DNA of 64,000 bases, from contig OX463859.1 of assembly GCA_949825065.1 (NCBI GenBank), positions 22,089,847 to 22,153,846 of the forward strand, read 5' to 3'. The stretch comes from Odontocerum albicorne. Its lineage: Eukaryota > Arthropoda > Insecta > Trichoptera > Odontoceridae. Shown piece after piece: positions 11,116 to 22,975 of this stretch (positions are counted from its first letter, which is position 1; each line of letters begins with the position of its first letter). The notes below the pieces were generated by a model. The model worked only from the letters and a program-made list of their open reading frames with translations. It was not told the origin of the DNA and searched no databases. The translations under genes were made by a program, and so were the position numbers.

Positions 11116-11904
11116 TTTTTTTCAATTTTAAACTGATGTATCGCAGCAGGTGTCTCAATTATTTAAAAAAATTAGAATTATACGATATCTCTTATAACAA
11201 AAGAGAAGTATTTAAATAACAATCGGCAATTGTATGTTATTTGGGTAAAACCTTTAGTATTTGAATCGTGTTAATTTATTTACTGTTTGTGTTTAACTTT
11301 TTTCAAAGAATTTGTATGAGATATTTTGTTCAAAGAAGTTAAATCCACTCCCGTAAATTTGTCAAAAAACTTATAATAATAAACGATCAAAAAAGAGCTT
11401 TGGTCAACTAAAACCACGATGTGTTCAATTTAGAATTTCATTTACAATAGTTAAAACTGAAACCTTTGGTTAAATATCGTTTACGTATTTGTATTGACTG
11501 TAAATTAAAAAAAAGTTAACCTTTACACATTTCGTATTCCCAGCTGCTTTTATTATCCCTTCTATGGCAAACTTTTCTTGAGGCTCAGACCTAACTGGTT
11601 AACATTTTTAATTAACGGATTAAATCGGATTGCGTTTGTTTTTAAACCTATGTTTTTAATAATTTATTCATAGCACGAGTCTGGTAAAATTTGTTTTGGT
11701 TTCATTTCGTGAACAAACCGGGTTATTCAATTAACGTACTTTTAATAAAGTTTGTGAGAAAAATTTAATTGTTTTTTCATAAAGACAATTAAATCTTGAA
11801 TCTATTCGATTATTCATGGAGAAATGTTATGTATTTAATACATGGTATTTTGCAATAATAAATAAATAATACATTATAGGTGCGATGGAAAAGAGCACGT
11901 TGTT
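11116..11904. other. Unassigned AT-rich stretch
   Basis: No ORF of interest and no recognised repeat. Confidence 0.4.
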
Positions 11905-12110
11905 TTGTATTACAACTTTAGATGTATACAATACAACCTCGTGGACTTATTGCTATTAGGCAATCTCTTCCACCAAACCATAAACATGTTAAAGATGCCT
12001 TAGGCGAAAACTTAATAGAACTACTTTTTTGAAAAATAATCAGATACTAATCGAAATCATACATGTAACCCCCTGGATCATCTTAAAAACTAGGCCATGT
12101 AGATCGTTAA
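11905..12110 (-). repeat. SINE, antisense, diverged
   Basis: The complement of the SINE tail (GTATACAATACAACCTCGTGG), body (GGCAATCTCTTCCACCAAACCA) and a decayed head containing CTAGGCCATGTAGATCG occur in the expected reverse order. Confidence 0.7.
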
Positions 12111-12124
12111 TATGATATATAATA

Positions 12125-12300
12125 TAAAAAAATTCACGGAGTTGTGAGTTTGATTGCCCTTAGCACCTAGATTTTTCCAGCCTGGTTCACATTCAAGATT
12201 TGCTTAAGTACCTTCCTGGTTTATTGGAAGATCCTAACTCATCGTAATAAACTGCCATATTATATATATACTGCATGCAATGAAAGTGTAATACAATATA
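12125..12300 (+). repeat. SINE, sense, diverged
   Basis: Starts near TCACGGAGTTGTGAGTTTGATTG (end of the tRNA-like head). The body is CTGGTTTATTGGAAGATCC and the tail GCATGCAATGAAAGTGTAATACAAT. It sits next to an antisense SINE, making an inverted pair. Confidence 0.7.
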
Positions 12301-12834
12301 TAATTCACATTAATAAAATTAAGAAACAAAATAACTTTCAGTTAATAAAATGCTTATAAAAATAATTGATACATTTTTAAAGTAAAAAACACGTAACATT
12401 AATCATAAGTTTATAATTATTTCCTATTCGTATACATATAATCGATTTAATTAGAAATAATGTACAGAAATGCGTGTAAACTATTACGTTTGCCATCCGT
12501 ATTACTACAAATTAAGACAGGATGCTGCAACCGGTTATCGGTTGTCAAGTGACCGCTTAACCGAATATTGCAAAACCTGTGTACTTGAGATGAAATGATG
12601 CAAAATGGTACAGCATCGAGATGTACCGTTGTATCACGCATCTTATCGCATAGTTACTTAGTAATTATTACGCTGTTTTGCTTGATTTTACTAGTTAACT
12701 TTTTGTTTTTTTTCCCCACATGTTCGTATAACTATTTTATTTGTTTTATTTAAATGTTTGTGATATGAACACAATACAGATGCACTTTTCTATACCCTAA
12801 GCCGATGTGTTACTATCACATATCGAGGTACTTA
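12301..12834. other. Unassigned stretch
   Basis: A short minus-strand ORF (64 codons) without recognisable features. Nothing else seen. Confidence 0.35.
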
Positions 12835-12892
12835 TCCACGCGGTAACGCACTGGACATCATGCGGATGGCCACCGGTTCGAACCTCAATATG
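12835..12892 (+). repeat. tRNA-like segment, probable second SINE type
   Basis: An A-box-like CACGCGGTAACGCACTGG and a perfect B-box GGTTCGAACC are 40 bp apart, as in a tRNA. The acceptor stem does not pair convincingly and the usual SINE body does not follow. A different tRNA-derived repeat or a tRNA pseudogene is more likely than a functional tRNA. Confidence 0.4.
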
Positions 12893-13191
12893 TGCTACTC
12901 CCCTCGAGCCCTCGAATGTCGCAGGCATTTATCCATCTCGAATTCAGAGGTATAAGGATACCTTTGACTTCGGCCATATCTATTCATTAAAAAAAAGACG
13001 AAAAAAAGATGCTGATATGCTCAGATCGTCTCGTTTTAATGTCATCGGATCAAGTTCAGCATTTTGACCGATAAATTGGCTGGTGTGGAAGAGTTCTCAC
13101 TTAAAAAGAAACCAAAAACCAAGAATTGACATAGTAATGGCACAGGGATCCTAGAGTACGAAGGTCAGTAACAATGAGCACGTATCAGTAG

Positions 13192-13215
13192 AACTACAAA
13201 GATTTCTTTGTAGTT
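13192..13215. repeat. 11-bp perfect hairpin
   Basis: AACTACAAAGA and its exact complement TCTTTGTAGTT are separated by TT. It lies at the start of repeat R3. Confidence 0.8.
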
Positions 13216-13285
13216 CGTCTTCCCTTGGTGAGTTTTCTGTGGGTTTCTTACTTAATATGTTTTTCTGAGCTATGAGGAATTCGCA
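13200..13285 (+). repeat. Interspersed repeat R3, copy 1
   Basis: CTTCCCTTGGTGAGTTTTCTG followed by TTAATATGTTTTTCT parallels 22905-22970. Class unknown. Confidence 0.45.
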
Positions 13286-13555
13286 ATTATATATATTTGT
13301 GTGGGATAACAGACAACAGCCACTTTCTTGAAATATGATACCAAATAGACTTAATATTTGCTTTTATATCAAAGTAAACCATTGTGCCAGAAGAGAGGTT
13401 TAAAATAAGATATTTTTTTTAGTACTAGACGATTAGTCCATGGTTTCAGAGTTTTTTTCTAGCGTTTCTGAACTGTTGTGCTATAAAACGGTACTTGTAT
13501 ACATTCAAAATATTCACAGGCTGAACTATTTCTTATTTCATAGCGATTTTCCAAA
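13286..13555. other. Unassigned stretch
   Basis: Nothing recognised apart from the start of a motif-free plus-strand ORF. Confidence 0.3.
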
Positions 13556-13675
13556 AGAAGACCGCCTTAAACACAAAAATACTCCCCCGACACATAAACT
13601 GACAGTTGAATATCGGAACTATTAAATCTTTATTTGCGACTTTTATTTATTTAATATTACATCAGAACGTGTATA
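13556..13675 (+). repeat. Interspersed repeat R2, copy 2
   Basis: AGACCGCCTTAAACACAAAAAT, CACATAAACTGACAGTTGAAT and GACTTTTATTTATTTAATAT are in the same order as in 10960-11115. Confidence 0.5.
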
Positions 13676-14439
13676 AGAGGAAATATTTTAAATTTTATAA
13701 TTGAATTATTGAAAAGAGCGTGACATTTGTTTGTCCAACTCAGAATTATTATGTGTAGTAATGTGCTATTCGGGCGACATTTGATTTTAGATTTTATTTT
13801 ACTTGATCGTTTCGGACGAACTTAGGAACGTTTCGGATAGGATATACCTGAGTAATTATCATTGTATTTCGGTTCTCATTGAAGAGTCATATTGAAAAAT
13901 TCAAAAATCATTTTTAATTTTTTTTTGACATAATAACATTTTTGACAAAGTCACACTAATTGGACTTTACTTTTCCAAAGTCACATTTTCTTAAAATAAT
14001 GACTAAACTAAAAAAAAATATTTTTGTCTCATGTCTTCTTCTTCCGCCTCTTTTCCAATTCTTTTTTAAAAGTTACTTAGTCTTCCAATCTTCAAATTTT
14101 CTCTGCTTATGCATTGTATGGCTTTGTTAAGATTTTATATTTTATAAACCCATCCCAGAAGTTATTCCTACGTGTAGCCTTATTATGGAAATCGAGAACT
14201 TTATCGACCGGTCTAGGTTTTTTATAAGCATAAATAAACCATTTCAATATAAGCAGGAAATTTATTTGCCGGTTTTATCCCCTGTGGACAGGTTTACAAT
14301 TATTTAACAATTTTATGTTGTTTACCAACTAAAGTATCGAAAACTCTGCCTATGCGAACTGGAAAAAATCGAAATGGTACGTTTACATGATTTTGTTTCA
14401 TTTTTATTTAGATTTTTTCCTTATTGTGGTCCTCAACGC
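13676..14439. other. Unassigned AT-rich stretch
   Basis: No coding sequence or repeat family recognised. Confidence 0.35.
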
Positions 14440-14830
14440 TAATGGATCGTGACCTTGTATTATTCTTGTGTATACTTTGCAGCTTACCGTTTCCCTTCAT
14501 CTTTCCCGACACTGCAGCCCTTGGAGCCTCGACAACTGTTGACCCAGTCGCAGGCTTTCATCTTGTGGGGAATATCCCTATCCCTCTCATCATCTTCACA
14601 TTTCCAGTAATGATCAACCTCTCCAAGATATTCTAGTCTCACCTTAAAATCTACGAGAGTCAGACATTCCTTAATGTCTTGCAGGGTTGACCCGTTATTT
14701 TTCTTCACTGTCCAGAGGATCCGAAGCATTTACCTAGAGTACCACATCTCACAAGCATCTTTTCTTCGTCTCTCTCAAGCTCATCGTCTATGATTCAACG
14801 CCTGGAAAAAAATACAATGAAGTTTATTTA
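14440..14830 (-). pseudogene. LINE ORF2 C-terminal fragment
   Basis: Minus-strand translation gives E-M-W then M-L-R-I-L-W-T-V-K-K-N-N, D-I-K-E-C-L-T, and V-R-L-E-Y-L-G. This is the order of the C-terminal part of many insect LINE reverse transcriptases (R-I-x-W-T-x-x-x-T-N, then L-x-Y-F/L-G-H). The patch is G+C-richer than its surroundings. It lacks any catalytic FADD region, and an in-frame stop near the start shows it is dead. It belongs to a different subfamily from the (TATG)n LINE. Confidence 0.55.
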
Positions 14831-16024
14831 CAATTTTACCACATCTGGTGGTCTGGACATTAATCATCGTCCGAAAAGCTAATTTGTTGAGAGTCGTAAG
14901 GAAGTGCTCTACAATATAGTCTAGTTTCCAATAATACGATACCTTGAAGCATTTTGTCTTCTAAAACCTCGTGCACCTTTGATTGTGATATTTAATTATT
15001 TTATTCACGACAGTTTTTTTTTTACAAAACTTCAGAACACTCAAGAGAATTTAATTCAAATACTTAAAATTATTGACAAAATTATAATATTATTTTTTTT
15101 AATTAACATGAAAATACAATAAAACTTAAGTTGTTATAATGAAAAAGTAATTGTTTGATTTAATATTATATTTATAAAATATGTATATTTAAGTTCGATA
15201 GTTGTAGTCAACGTTGTACACCATTTAGGTACTTCATTGTATGACAACCTGGAAAAAAGAATTAACGGTTTAGTAAAATTACAATATTTATTGCTGGATA
15301 AACATTAACTTTCCATACAATATTTTAGCTTTAGTAGGCATCGTCGACTCGAATCTATGAGCAGTGGCGTCACCTTTTATATCTTCGGCTTGGCATATGT
15401 GTAAATCTAGTTGAGGCCGGACTTGCCAGGTTTTCAAAAGCATTACACCACGAATGGGTTTACTTATAAGATGTTAGTTTTATTGATTTATCATTCATAT
15501 TTTTTCATTTAAATTTTAACTTTTCTTTCACAATTATTCTTAATGAAATCATGCCAACATGATGAACTGTGAGTATTTATTAAAGTAAAAAGTTAATTAA
15601 GATTGTATCTAACAGTACTTGAAATTGACTGCGAATTTTTTTGTATTCCATCTTGATAACATTCTGCTTCTTAATTAAGTCCCTGAATTAAGCGAGTCTT
15701 TAAAATAAATTTAAAAAAAATAATTCAGTTAACTGACGATTTGAAGAAACCAACATTTAAGACTTGACGAAGTGTTGGATGTTTATATAAGATGATAATT
15801 AATTGAACACATCGCGTGATGATCCAATCACTTACAACGATATCGTTTAACTTTTTACCACTCAGTTATTCAGTCACGATATGAAACAAATTGATTGATT
15901 GAAAATAAAATAGTAAGTGATGAATATTATCATAGATTATGCAAGAGAACTTTGTATGAATTAAAAAATATTTATTCTAGATTTTTTCAGATAAAATTAT
16001 ACCTATTATTATATTATTTATAGC
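14831..16024. other. Unassigned stretch
   Basis: AT-rich with no ORF above 60 codons and no repeat family recognised. Confidence 0.4.
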
Positions 16025-16195
16025 TAACGCATTAACATTGTGGAGGTTTAAATACATTATAATTTGTTTTATGAAACACTTATATACTTATAATTTGTTA
16101 TTTTCACTTTTTAATGTTTGTATCTAATTTTAAATGTTCTGCACATAAAAAAGTTGGAATAAACAGTGTTTGATAAAACAAATTACTATATCTAT
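16025..16195 (-). repeat. Penelope-like terminus, degenerate foldback
   Basis: GCATTAACATTGTGGAGGTTT and TAATTTGTTTTATGAAACAC, then TTGGAATAAACAGTGTTTGA with TAAAACAAATTA, correspond to the two arms seen at 9110 and 28125. The ribozyme-like core between them is gone. Confidence 0.65.
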
Positions 16196-16929
16196 TATTT
16201 ATTTTAAACTTATAATTTTGAAAGACTTGTAGGGAGAGTTCATTAAAATTATAATTTTGAAAGACTTGCATGTGTTTATACAACATTCGAAAGAACGAAC
16301 ATGCAGTTCTTTGTACTAATAATGTACAACACATTCCTGAAGGATATGTAACAAGGTGATTCTTTGACAGTGGGAGGACCACCTTAGGTTATAAAAAGGT
16401 TGTACGATGTGAGTAAATGCGAATTAAAATAGTTTGATGGGGAGCTGATCGACATGATTTTGAAGTAGTTAGAATTGTAAACGTGATAGCTTGGGATTTG
16501 TGTGTATAGGAATGTGAGTGCAGAATATGAATGTATCAGCTGGGTGTTTTAGTATTTTTGATAAAAGATGGAGCCCACTTCAACACAGGCCTTGCCTAGT
16601 AAAAATGTTCTGTACATCCAAAATCACATGTGACGTGAGACCCGATACAAGAAGAGCAGTGAGTGACTTAGTTATCGCACCAAAATACATTATCAAAGTG
16701 TTTTGAAACAAATATACAATGTTTTATTACGATATTCTTAATGTTTAGTAAGATATTGTAATTTCAGTAAACTCTTCACACAAACAAACATATTTCCTCA
16801 ATATATAAAGCCGGCCACTGAGAAAGGTATGTTTTTAATCGAGTCTTAAAGTGTTAATAATATTGTTATAATTAAAAAAACTTATCTTTATCTTAATGCG
16901 ATATAACTCTTTAAAAATGTATTTATTCC
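16196..16929. other. Unassigned stretch with two motif-free ORFs
   Basis: A minus-strand ORF at 16104-16382 mostly reads through the PLE terminus, and a plus-strand ORF at 16518-16706 has no recognised domain. The latter sits in a G+C-richer patch (ATGTGACGTGAGACCCGATA) and could be a fragment of an unknown element. Confidence 0.3.
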
Positions 16930-17900
16930 GCTTTCTTAAATATAGAGAACTCTCCAAAACTATTGCTACTGTCACAAGAAAAAAACTGGGAGCCAGTTCG
17001 AATGAATTCCTTTATGATATCATAACTGCATAGTTTTAGTTTGATGACAGAACAGGGAACTGTCTAATGAAAGTAATCTTCTATGCTAACGATGCAATGC
17101 TCGTTGCAGAATCTAAAGATGATCGGATTATTACATGATACTCCACGCTCCATACGATATATCTTTCATCATAAATATGTAATATAACAATATATTTAGA
17201 AAAAACTGAATGTTTAACATTCTCAATAAAGTAAAAAAAAACATAGTATTGGATAGTTGACGACAAAACTATGGACCAAGTGACAGGTTTATTAATATAT
17301 TTAGATGTGGATCTGTTCAGTTACAATAATCTCCATATAAAAAATAGAGACCAAATAAATAAAGCGCTGCTGTCTCCAAATGTCTGGAAGACGAAATCAG
17401 GAATTAAATTCATGATAGTAGACAGTAAAGTCAAAATTTTGAAGCATTTGTGAGACAATTCGTAACTTATGGAAGAGTCTAGAATATATGCTATGAAATA
17501 CAAAATATGCTCAGAACTTATTGAATTAAAGCCCTTAAATCATTTAGAAATATAATAATATACCCGTTTCTGAAAATATGTTAAGTAAAATATAATTTAG
17601 AAACATCAGAAGATTGGCAAATCCATGTAAACAGAATACATAGTAAAACCATATAAATAGATGAATAGATAGCTGGGAGTTAACATCTAAAGAGAGATAG
17701 TCAATGCTAACAATCCGCAGAATTTAACTTAATAAAAGAATTAGAAAGATATGTAAAATAACTTTTCGTAAAGTGAAAAATACCTTCCTTAACAATCTTA
17801 AAGTCAAATAAGGACGAATATTTATAACGTTAATTCAAATTTTATTTACCTGGATTTGGTCAAGTGATGAACGAATACACTGTGTAAAATCTAGGTCATG
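16930..17900 (+). pseudogene. LINE reverse transcriptase relic
   Basis: In broken frames the plus strand gives V-I-F-Y-A-N-D-A-M-L-V-A-E-S at about 17070-17115, a decayed form of the catalytic F/Y-A-D-D block with the second or third Asp replaced by Asn. About 600 bp downstream comes F-R-K-V-K-N-T-F-L-N-N-L, resembling the block after the palm domain (A-R-x-x-F-x-K-L/V-K). Many stops interrupt it. It is probably a diverged relative of the other LINEs here; the family is not assigned. Confidence 0.5.
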
Positions 17901-18289
17901 CCAAAGATTTGCAGCATAAAAAATGAAATATTTTGCGGCGAATCTTGTATTAGAAGTATTATATCTACTTTTTTGCTTTATTAATGTTCTCGTTTGACTT
18001 TTATTGCTATTAAAAAAAAGGATTTAAAATACTCGTATGTACTATAGCGTTGTTTCGAGATCAAAAGAACGAGATCAATAAAAATAAATTATATCGTTTC
18101 GTGGATATGTTTCAAATATTGTATTATAGTTTATTATACTTCTAACAGTAAACCCTGGCTACATCATTAACATCACGTCATGGAGCTATTGAGGTAGATA
18201 GAGAAAAAAAAATCCGTTTCATTCTATCCTGCCATACATGTAAAGGCTTTTCCTCTTTTACATCTTACAACGACATCCATAACCTACTT
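17901..18289. other. Unassigned stretch
   Basis: No recognisable element. One copy of the dispersed 8-mer lies at 18030-18037. Confidence 0.3.
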
Positions 18290-18480
18290 GATTATATACT
18301 TCTTTTGCATCCCGAGGGTTGAGGGTACATTTCTCGTTGTTACTAAAATTTTACTTTAAAAGAGTACTAGTCTTGTTTTGTCTTAAGGCTTCTCTTACAC
18401 CTTTCAGGTTGGTTGGAAGATATTGCTTCGTGAAAATAAACTAACTAGATCTTACCGTTTAAACGAAATTGTAATATAAC
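18290..18480 (+). repeat. SINE, diverged
   Basis: Decayed head (TGCATCCCGAGGGTTGAGGG, B-box barely visible), body CAGGTTGGTTGGAAGATATTG and tail AACGAAATTGTAATATAA. Confidence 0.7.
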
Positions 18481-18769
18481 TATGCAATCGAGTTATTCAT
18501 AAAATAGTTTTAGCAAGGAAAAAGAGGGGCTTAAAAATTGCTAAATACATGTAAAATAATTTTAAATAAAAAAGTTGATTACTCCTAGGGAACAGGTGTT
18601 TTCATAATAGCGAGAAGTTTCACTTAGGAATGGAAATTTGTTTCGCTTACTTGTCGAGCTTCCGAATTCTAAAAATATCTTCCGAATCAGGCACGGAACC
18701 TTTAAATTGAAGCAATCTCTATATTGATTTAATTATAACTAACGACTGTCGTCTCATAATCTGTTGCCT

Positions 18770-19080
18770 GACTAGTCCACCTACAGTTGTAGCTGGGAGG
18801 ACTAAGGTCTGAGTGAATGTTATGGAATGCAAGTAGCCTGAACGAAAATATTTACTTGCTTAATAATTAGTTGTGAGAATTGTTATCTAGTTATAAGTAT
18901 TATGAAGTAGTATACTATTTCTAAGAAATTATTTATTAGGAACATTTAAAATAAAATGACATGTAGGAAATAAAAATTCAGTTAGTTCATAGTTTTAATA
19001 TATACGAGTATATTATATTATATTAGTTCTTAAGACATCAATTTGTATATAGGTAAAGTCTTTGGTAAATGTTTGTATTA
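18770..19080 (+). repeat. Interspersed repeat R1, long copy
   Basis: Shares ordered blocks with 45130-45375: GTCCACCTACAGT, GAGTGAATGTTATGGAATGC, AAGTAGCCTGAACG, and the 3' block TAGGTAAAGTCTTTGGTAAA with TGTTTGTATTA. The spacing is similar, so this is one family. It has no coding capacity and could be a LINE or DNA-transposon 3' region. Confidence 0.6.
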
Positions 19081-19129
19081 CATATAATATTACCTTATTG
19101 AATAAAAAACAACTGTCGTCAGCATTGAA

Positions 19130-19365
19130 ACACTTGAATTGTAATACACATGCATACCATAACGCCGTTTTCCAATCGGGATAGGCTGAGATGAAAGAGC
19201 TCCAAACTTTCCTATCGCGATATACATCTTTCGCCTCTTTTGCATCGATGCACTTTCTCAAATAACTTATCGATTTATCTGATTTTTAACATTTCCTTCT
19301 ATCTAAATTGCATTTACTTTATTCAACCATACTTCCCTCTGACACTTACACGAAACCAATTTGAG
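19130..19365 (-). repeat. LINE C-terminus, antisense
   Basis: The minus strand encodes C-I-D-A-K-E-A-K-D-V-Y-R-D-R-K-V-W and F-I-S-A-Y-P-D-W, the terminal D-E-A-K-x-V-C-x-D-R-x-x-W ... A-Y-P block of the (TATG)n LINE family. It is in frame here for about 30 codons, the best preserved coding piece of this family in the first 20 kb. Confidence 0.75.
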
Positions 19366-20077
19366 CCAATAGTTGGTGGCTATCAATGATGATGATGATG
19401 ACCTTGTTATAGTAAACGTCAATACGCTCTGTCCGATGAAGATTATGAAGAAGTCGATAATCTTCGAGAAAAAAAAGCGTCTGGTCATGTCAAGAAGTAG
19501 GTCGCTGGGTGGTTCGATGTCCGGATTCATACCATTCTATAAAATACCGGTTTTCTACGTAGATTATCGTGGATGCACGTCTTCAGTGGTCACAAACCCG
19601 TATCTGGACTGGCAGTAATACATGGAACTCCTTTTCAGGATTTATGTTTTTAGTGTGAACATTTATTTATAAATAAGACAATTTTATGTATCTTATTTTA
19701 TGTGGGAGAAGTGCCATCAATATTGCTTTTCAATCAACCACTTGCAATCTGAATTAAAACTATTCATTCAAAATATTTTTATGAATCTTTTGTTCAGTTT
19801 TTTTGGGTTATTTTTTACTTAAAATTTTTATCAACAGTTCAAAATCAAGAATTAGGACTATACGAAAATTCCAAAAAGATAAATTAAAAAAATATTTTTA
19901 ACTTATTAACTGTTAAGTGTTAAGCCGATTTTTATATTTTTATTAAAAATATGAATTTATTTTGTGTACTATTCGTAATACAAATCTGATCGTTACAAAC
20001 TAATAAATATAAAAAAAAGTATTATGAATCATACACAAAAAGAAACAGAGAGAAAAATGAACATACCTACAACCTAC
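19366..20077. other. Unassigned stretch
   Basis: A plus-strand ORF at 19373-19618 starts with an Asp run from a GATGATGATGATGATG tract. I do not recognise the remainder. Confidence 0.3.
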
Positions 20078-20640
20078 TGTAGGGAATACCCACGTCCCTA
20101 AAATATTGTCAACATGCAGGGTCAACGACCGATGAATCAACCTCTGGATATGTACAAATGTCACATACCAGAACGTCAATACTGTTTACACGCAAATAAT
20201 ATTTACATCGCATTCCACGGTAGAAAGAGAACATATCACGCCATCTCGCCGTTTCGACAATAAATATTCTACCCACTGTATTATCCGCAGCGTCTGCGAC
20301 CACCTCAGCACGCGCAGGAGTGAGATCAAGATATACCGCGGACGCATTCACGCGCCCCGTTCTGAAATTCTATATATACCTACTTATCGATGAATAAAGA
20401 GCACTTGTTATTATTCACTTGACCATTCATCGCTGTTTACTATTTATTGATTATTCACTCTCACTTCCCGCATTCCTGAATCGACGTATTTTATTTTAAA
20501 TACAAACAAATCAAAATCATCACGACGTATCAAATTAAGCATCCCGCTAAATTGATGACCCCGAACGAAGAGGAACACAGAATTCGACTAAAACGAATAT
20601 AGCGATGTCAACATCAACATCATCAGCACGTCCTACTAGG
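20078..20640 (+). mobile_element. Mag-like LTR retrotransposon 5' end (LTR, PBS region, gag start)
   Basis: Starts TGTAGGGAATACCC. A TATA-like CTATATATACC (about 20370) is followed 20 bp later by a polyadenylation signal AATAAA (about 20393), as expected for U3-R of an LTR. The LTR appears to end near 20554, where TTGATGACCCCGAACG follows. A TTGGTGACCCCGACG-like primer-site region is typical of mag-lineage Gypsy elements in insects. A gag-like ATG follows at 20605, with Ser/Thr-rich codons (STSTSSARPTR) that stop after about 18 residues. The rest of the element is missing. The minus-strand ORF here is a shadow. Confidence 0.6.
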
Positions 20641-20769
20641 ACACACGCTAAACTACCTTAAATATAAAATAAGCATACAACAGTCCAGGTCTAATCCCGC
20701 GGAAATAGGGATTCTTTCAAAATAATTGGTTTGCTATAGTATCAAAGTAGTCAGTAAATGACATTCGTG

Positions 20770-20960
20770 GCTATGTCGATCCTAGATTTTACTTCCATTA
20801 TTTACTTCCATGTCAAATTTCAAATGGTATTGTTTTTTTAAAGAGTGAAAGTCTGGTTTTTACTTCAGTCATCTTTAAAATCTTTCTGATTGGTTGTAGA
20901 TATTGTCACTTGGCAAAATAACTGTAGCCAGTTTGAAGTGTATACAACAAAATCGTCTCC
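20770..20960 (+). repeat. SINE, diverged
   Basis: Body AGTCTGGTTTTTACTTCAGTC, CTGATTGGTTGTAGATATTG and CACTTGGCAAAATAA, with tail GTGTATACAACAAAATCG. Decayed head near CATTCGTGGCTATGTCGATCC. Confidence 0.65.
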
Positions 20961-21544
20961 TCTGTATTCATTTATTTATTTATTTTTTCAAAACAGGCTT
21001 AGCCCAATTACTTTGAAAAATACAAGACATATTAAAAAAGAAGAAAAATTAGGATACATAGAAAAAAATATACAATATAAAATAAAAAAGAATGTACGAG
21101 TATATGCATACATACGAGTATATGATACAAACATATGATAACATATGATACACACAAACATATGATACACATATATTCACAGTCACTTAAGTACGTTGAT
21201 GAGTGCTTTCTAACGCGCTCAATCTTATAAGATAATTTACTTTTGCTTTTGGTAATGTGATATAAAATACGAGTATGTCAATATCCGAAGCAGTCCCGTT
21301 CAGAAGAGTTAAGGCCCTTCCAACAGGCATAGCGGTTGGAAGACCCGTTGTTGCGTATGTTATGTTATTGAGAACAGTTCTTGCCGGCGCAGTCTAGTGT
21401 AATTATTAGGAACATTTAACGCTAATCTTTGTAGTAATGCTGGACAGCTCTCAACTCCTCGAACGAGTTTGACAACGTATACCAGGCATACACTTATACA
21501 ACTCTTAAGATTTTTCTGACATTTACCATTTTTTCCTTGCAAAA
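20961..21544. other. Unassigned stretch with clustered 8-mer copies
   Basis: TACGAGTA occurs at 21095, 21113 and 21268, near ATACATACGAGTATATGATAC-type sequence and CATATGATACACA repeats. No element assigned. Confidence 0.4.
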
Positions 21545-21840
21545 TATCATTCTTCACTTAATCCAGTTATACTTTCCTTGGTCTTCCGCTTCCACAGCTT
21601 TCATTCACATTTTAACTCTATCATACGAGTATATTTCTTAATTATTTCGACCTATAGTACATCTCTAAACCATGTCTTAGTTTTTTTTCATCTTGCTAAA
21701 TATTATATATCAGCTTAAGGTCATATTCATCCCTAATTACTTCATTCCGTATTCTTATATACATTGTCATCTCATAGATTCTTAATAGTACACGCAGTTA
21801 TATGATCTATATTCAGCTCATTTCAGTCTTTTTTTCGTGT
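21545..21840 (-). repeat. LINE fragment, antisense
   Basis: TAATCCAGTTATACTTTCC, TTGGTCTTCCGCTTCCAC and TTCATTCCGTATTCTTATA appear in the same order as in 30260-30440 and 47900-48080. They are complementary to the R-G-R-P-R and upstream blocks of the (TATG)n LINE. Confidence 0.65.
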
Positions 21841-22187
21841 TATTTTATATTTTTTATTAAACGAAAAAAAAAATGAACACTCAATTAAAAAAAAAAGGTT
21901 CATTACCTCTACATTTATGGTTTACGATACAGATTTACATCAATTTAAGAGTGTAACACAAACGTGTGGAAATATTTTAGTCAGAATTAAAGAAAATGTC
22001 ATCAATTGATAAAAAAGAGGTCGTACGAGTATATTTAATAAGGGAACCTACTTAATGAAGGTCAAGTTTAGTCAATAGATTGCTTACGTGCCTTATGCTA
22101 TCATTATCAGCATCGTCAAAGTCATTCCAGTTCGGAATATTATTAGAGACTTGGTTTATTAAACATTAGTCATCAGTTTGAAATAAC

Positions 22188-22270
22188 AATGAAATTAGCT
22201 AACTTAAATAGCATTGCTTAGTGTTTTAATGAAATTAGCTAACTTAAATGGCATTGTTTAGTGTTTTAAT
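22188..22270. repeat. 40-bp tandem duplication
   Basis: AATGAAATTAGCTAACTTAA plus ATAGCATTGCTTAGTGTTTT is present twice with two or three differences. Confidence 0.9.
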
Positions 22271-22889
22271 ATTTCCTAAAAAGCACTTTGGTTTTGAATT
22301 TATAAAAAGTAGCACACAAGTGCCATTTCATTTATTTAAATGAAATATTTATTATAATTCTAAACTTATCTTCGCAAACGAAAAAACAACAACATTTTTT
22401 ATACGATTTTCACAAAGAAGATTTTTTTTTATTTATGTATGAAACTCGTATATCGTAGTCATACATATAGTGATATTGGTCCACTTTAAAAAACTCCATA
22501 TTGGCTCTAGTGTCGCTCACGGGCTTATTTCAGATTTTGTATCTTTGTATTCAAGTCCCTTAATAGATTGCCTCCATTGTTTATTTCTGTGTCTGAGAGA
22601 AGTTCCGCCAGAGAGTAGTAGAACTTTAAGTTCGATCTCGTTTTTATTGAATTTATTAATTATTCTGAATCTAAATCCAATAGAGTGGGTTAATATGACA
22701 TTGACTGCGGCCTGCGTTTAAACGCAACTATATGGGTGGTGTATCCAGCTTTAGGAAGCACTTGAAGACAAGTATTTTTCGAAGGTCTTATCAAAATTTA
22801 TGATGATATATAAACACTCAACCTATAAGAATACAATTCAACACACTACACCTAAACTCAAAACTGTTACCATCACAAATCGGAAGATC
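22271..22889. other. Unassigned stretch
   Basis: One plus-strand ORF of 83 codons without a motif. Confidence 0.3.
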
Positions 22890-22975
22890 TATAAATGATC
22901 GGAAGGTCTACTTCCCTTGGAAACTTTTCTGTGATTTGCTTATCAAATATGTTTTTCTTCTATAAACATATGCAG
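22890..22975 (+). repeat. Interspersed repeat R3, copy 2
   Basis: CTTCCCTTGGAAACTTTTCTG then CAAATATGTTTTTCT, as at 13215-13270. Confidence 0.45.

Noticed and set aside
19386..19405. (GATGAT)n tract as a coding Asp-rich domain
   Set aside because: Short trinucleotide run in an ORF without other support.
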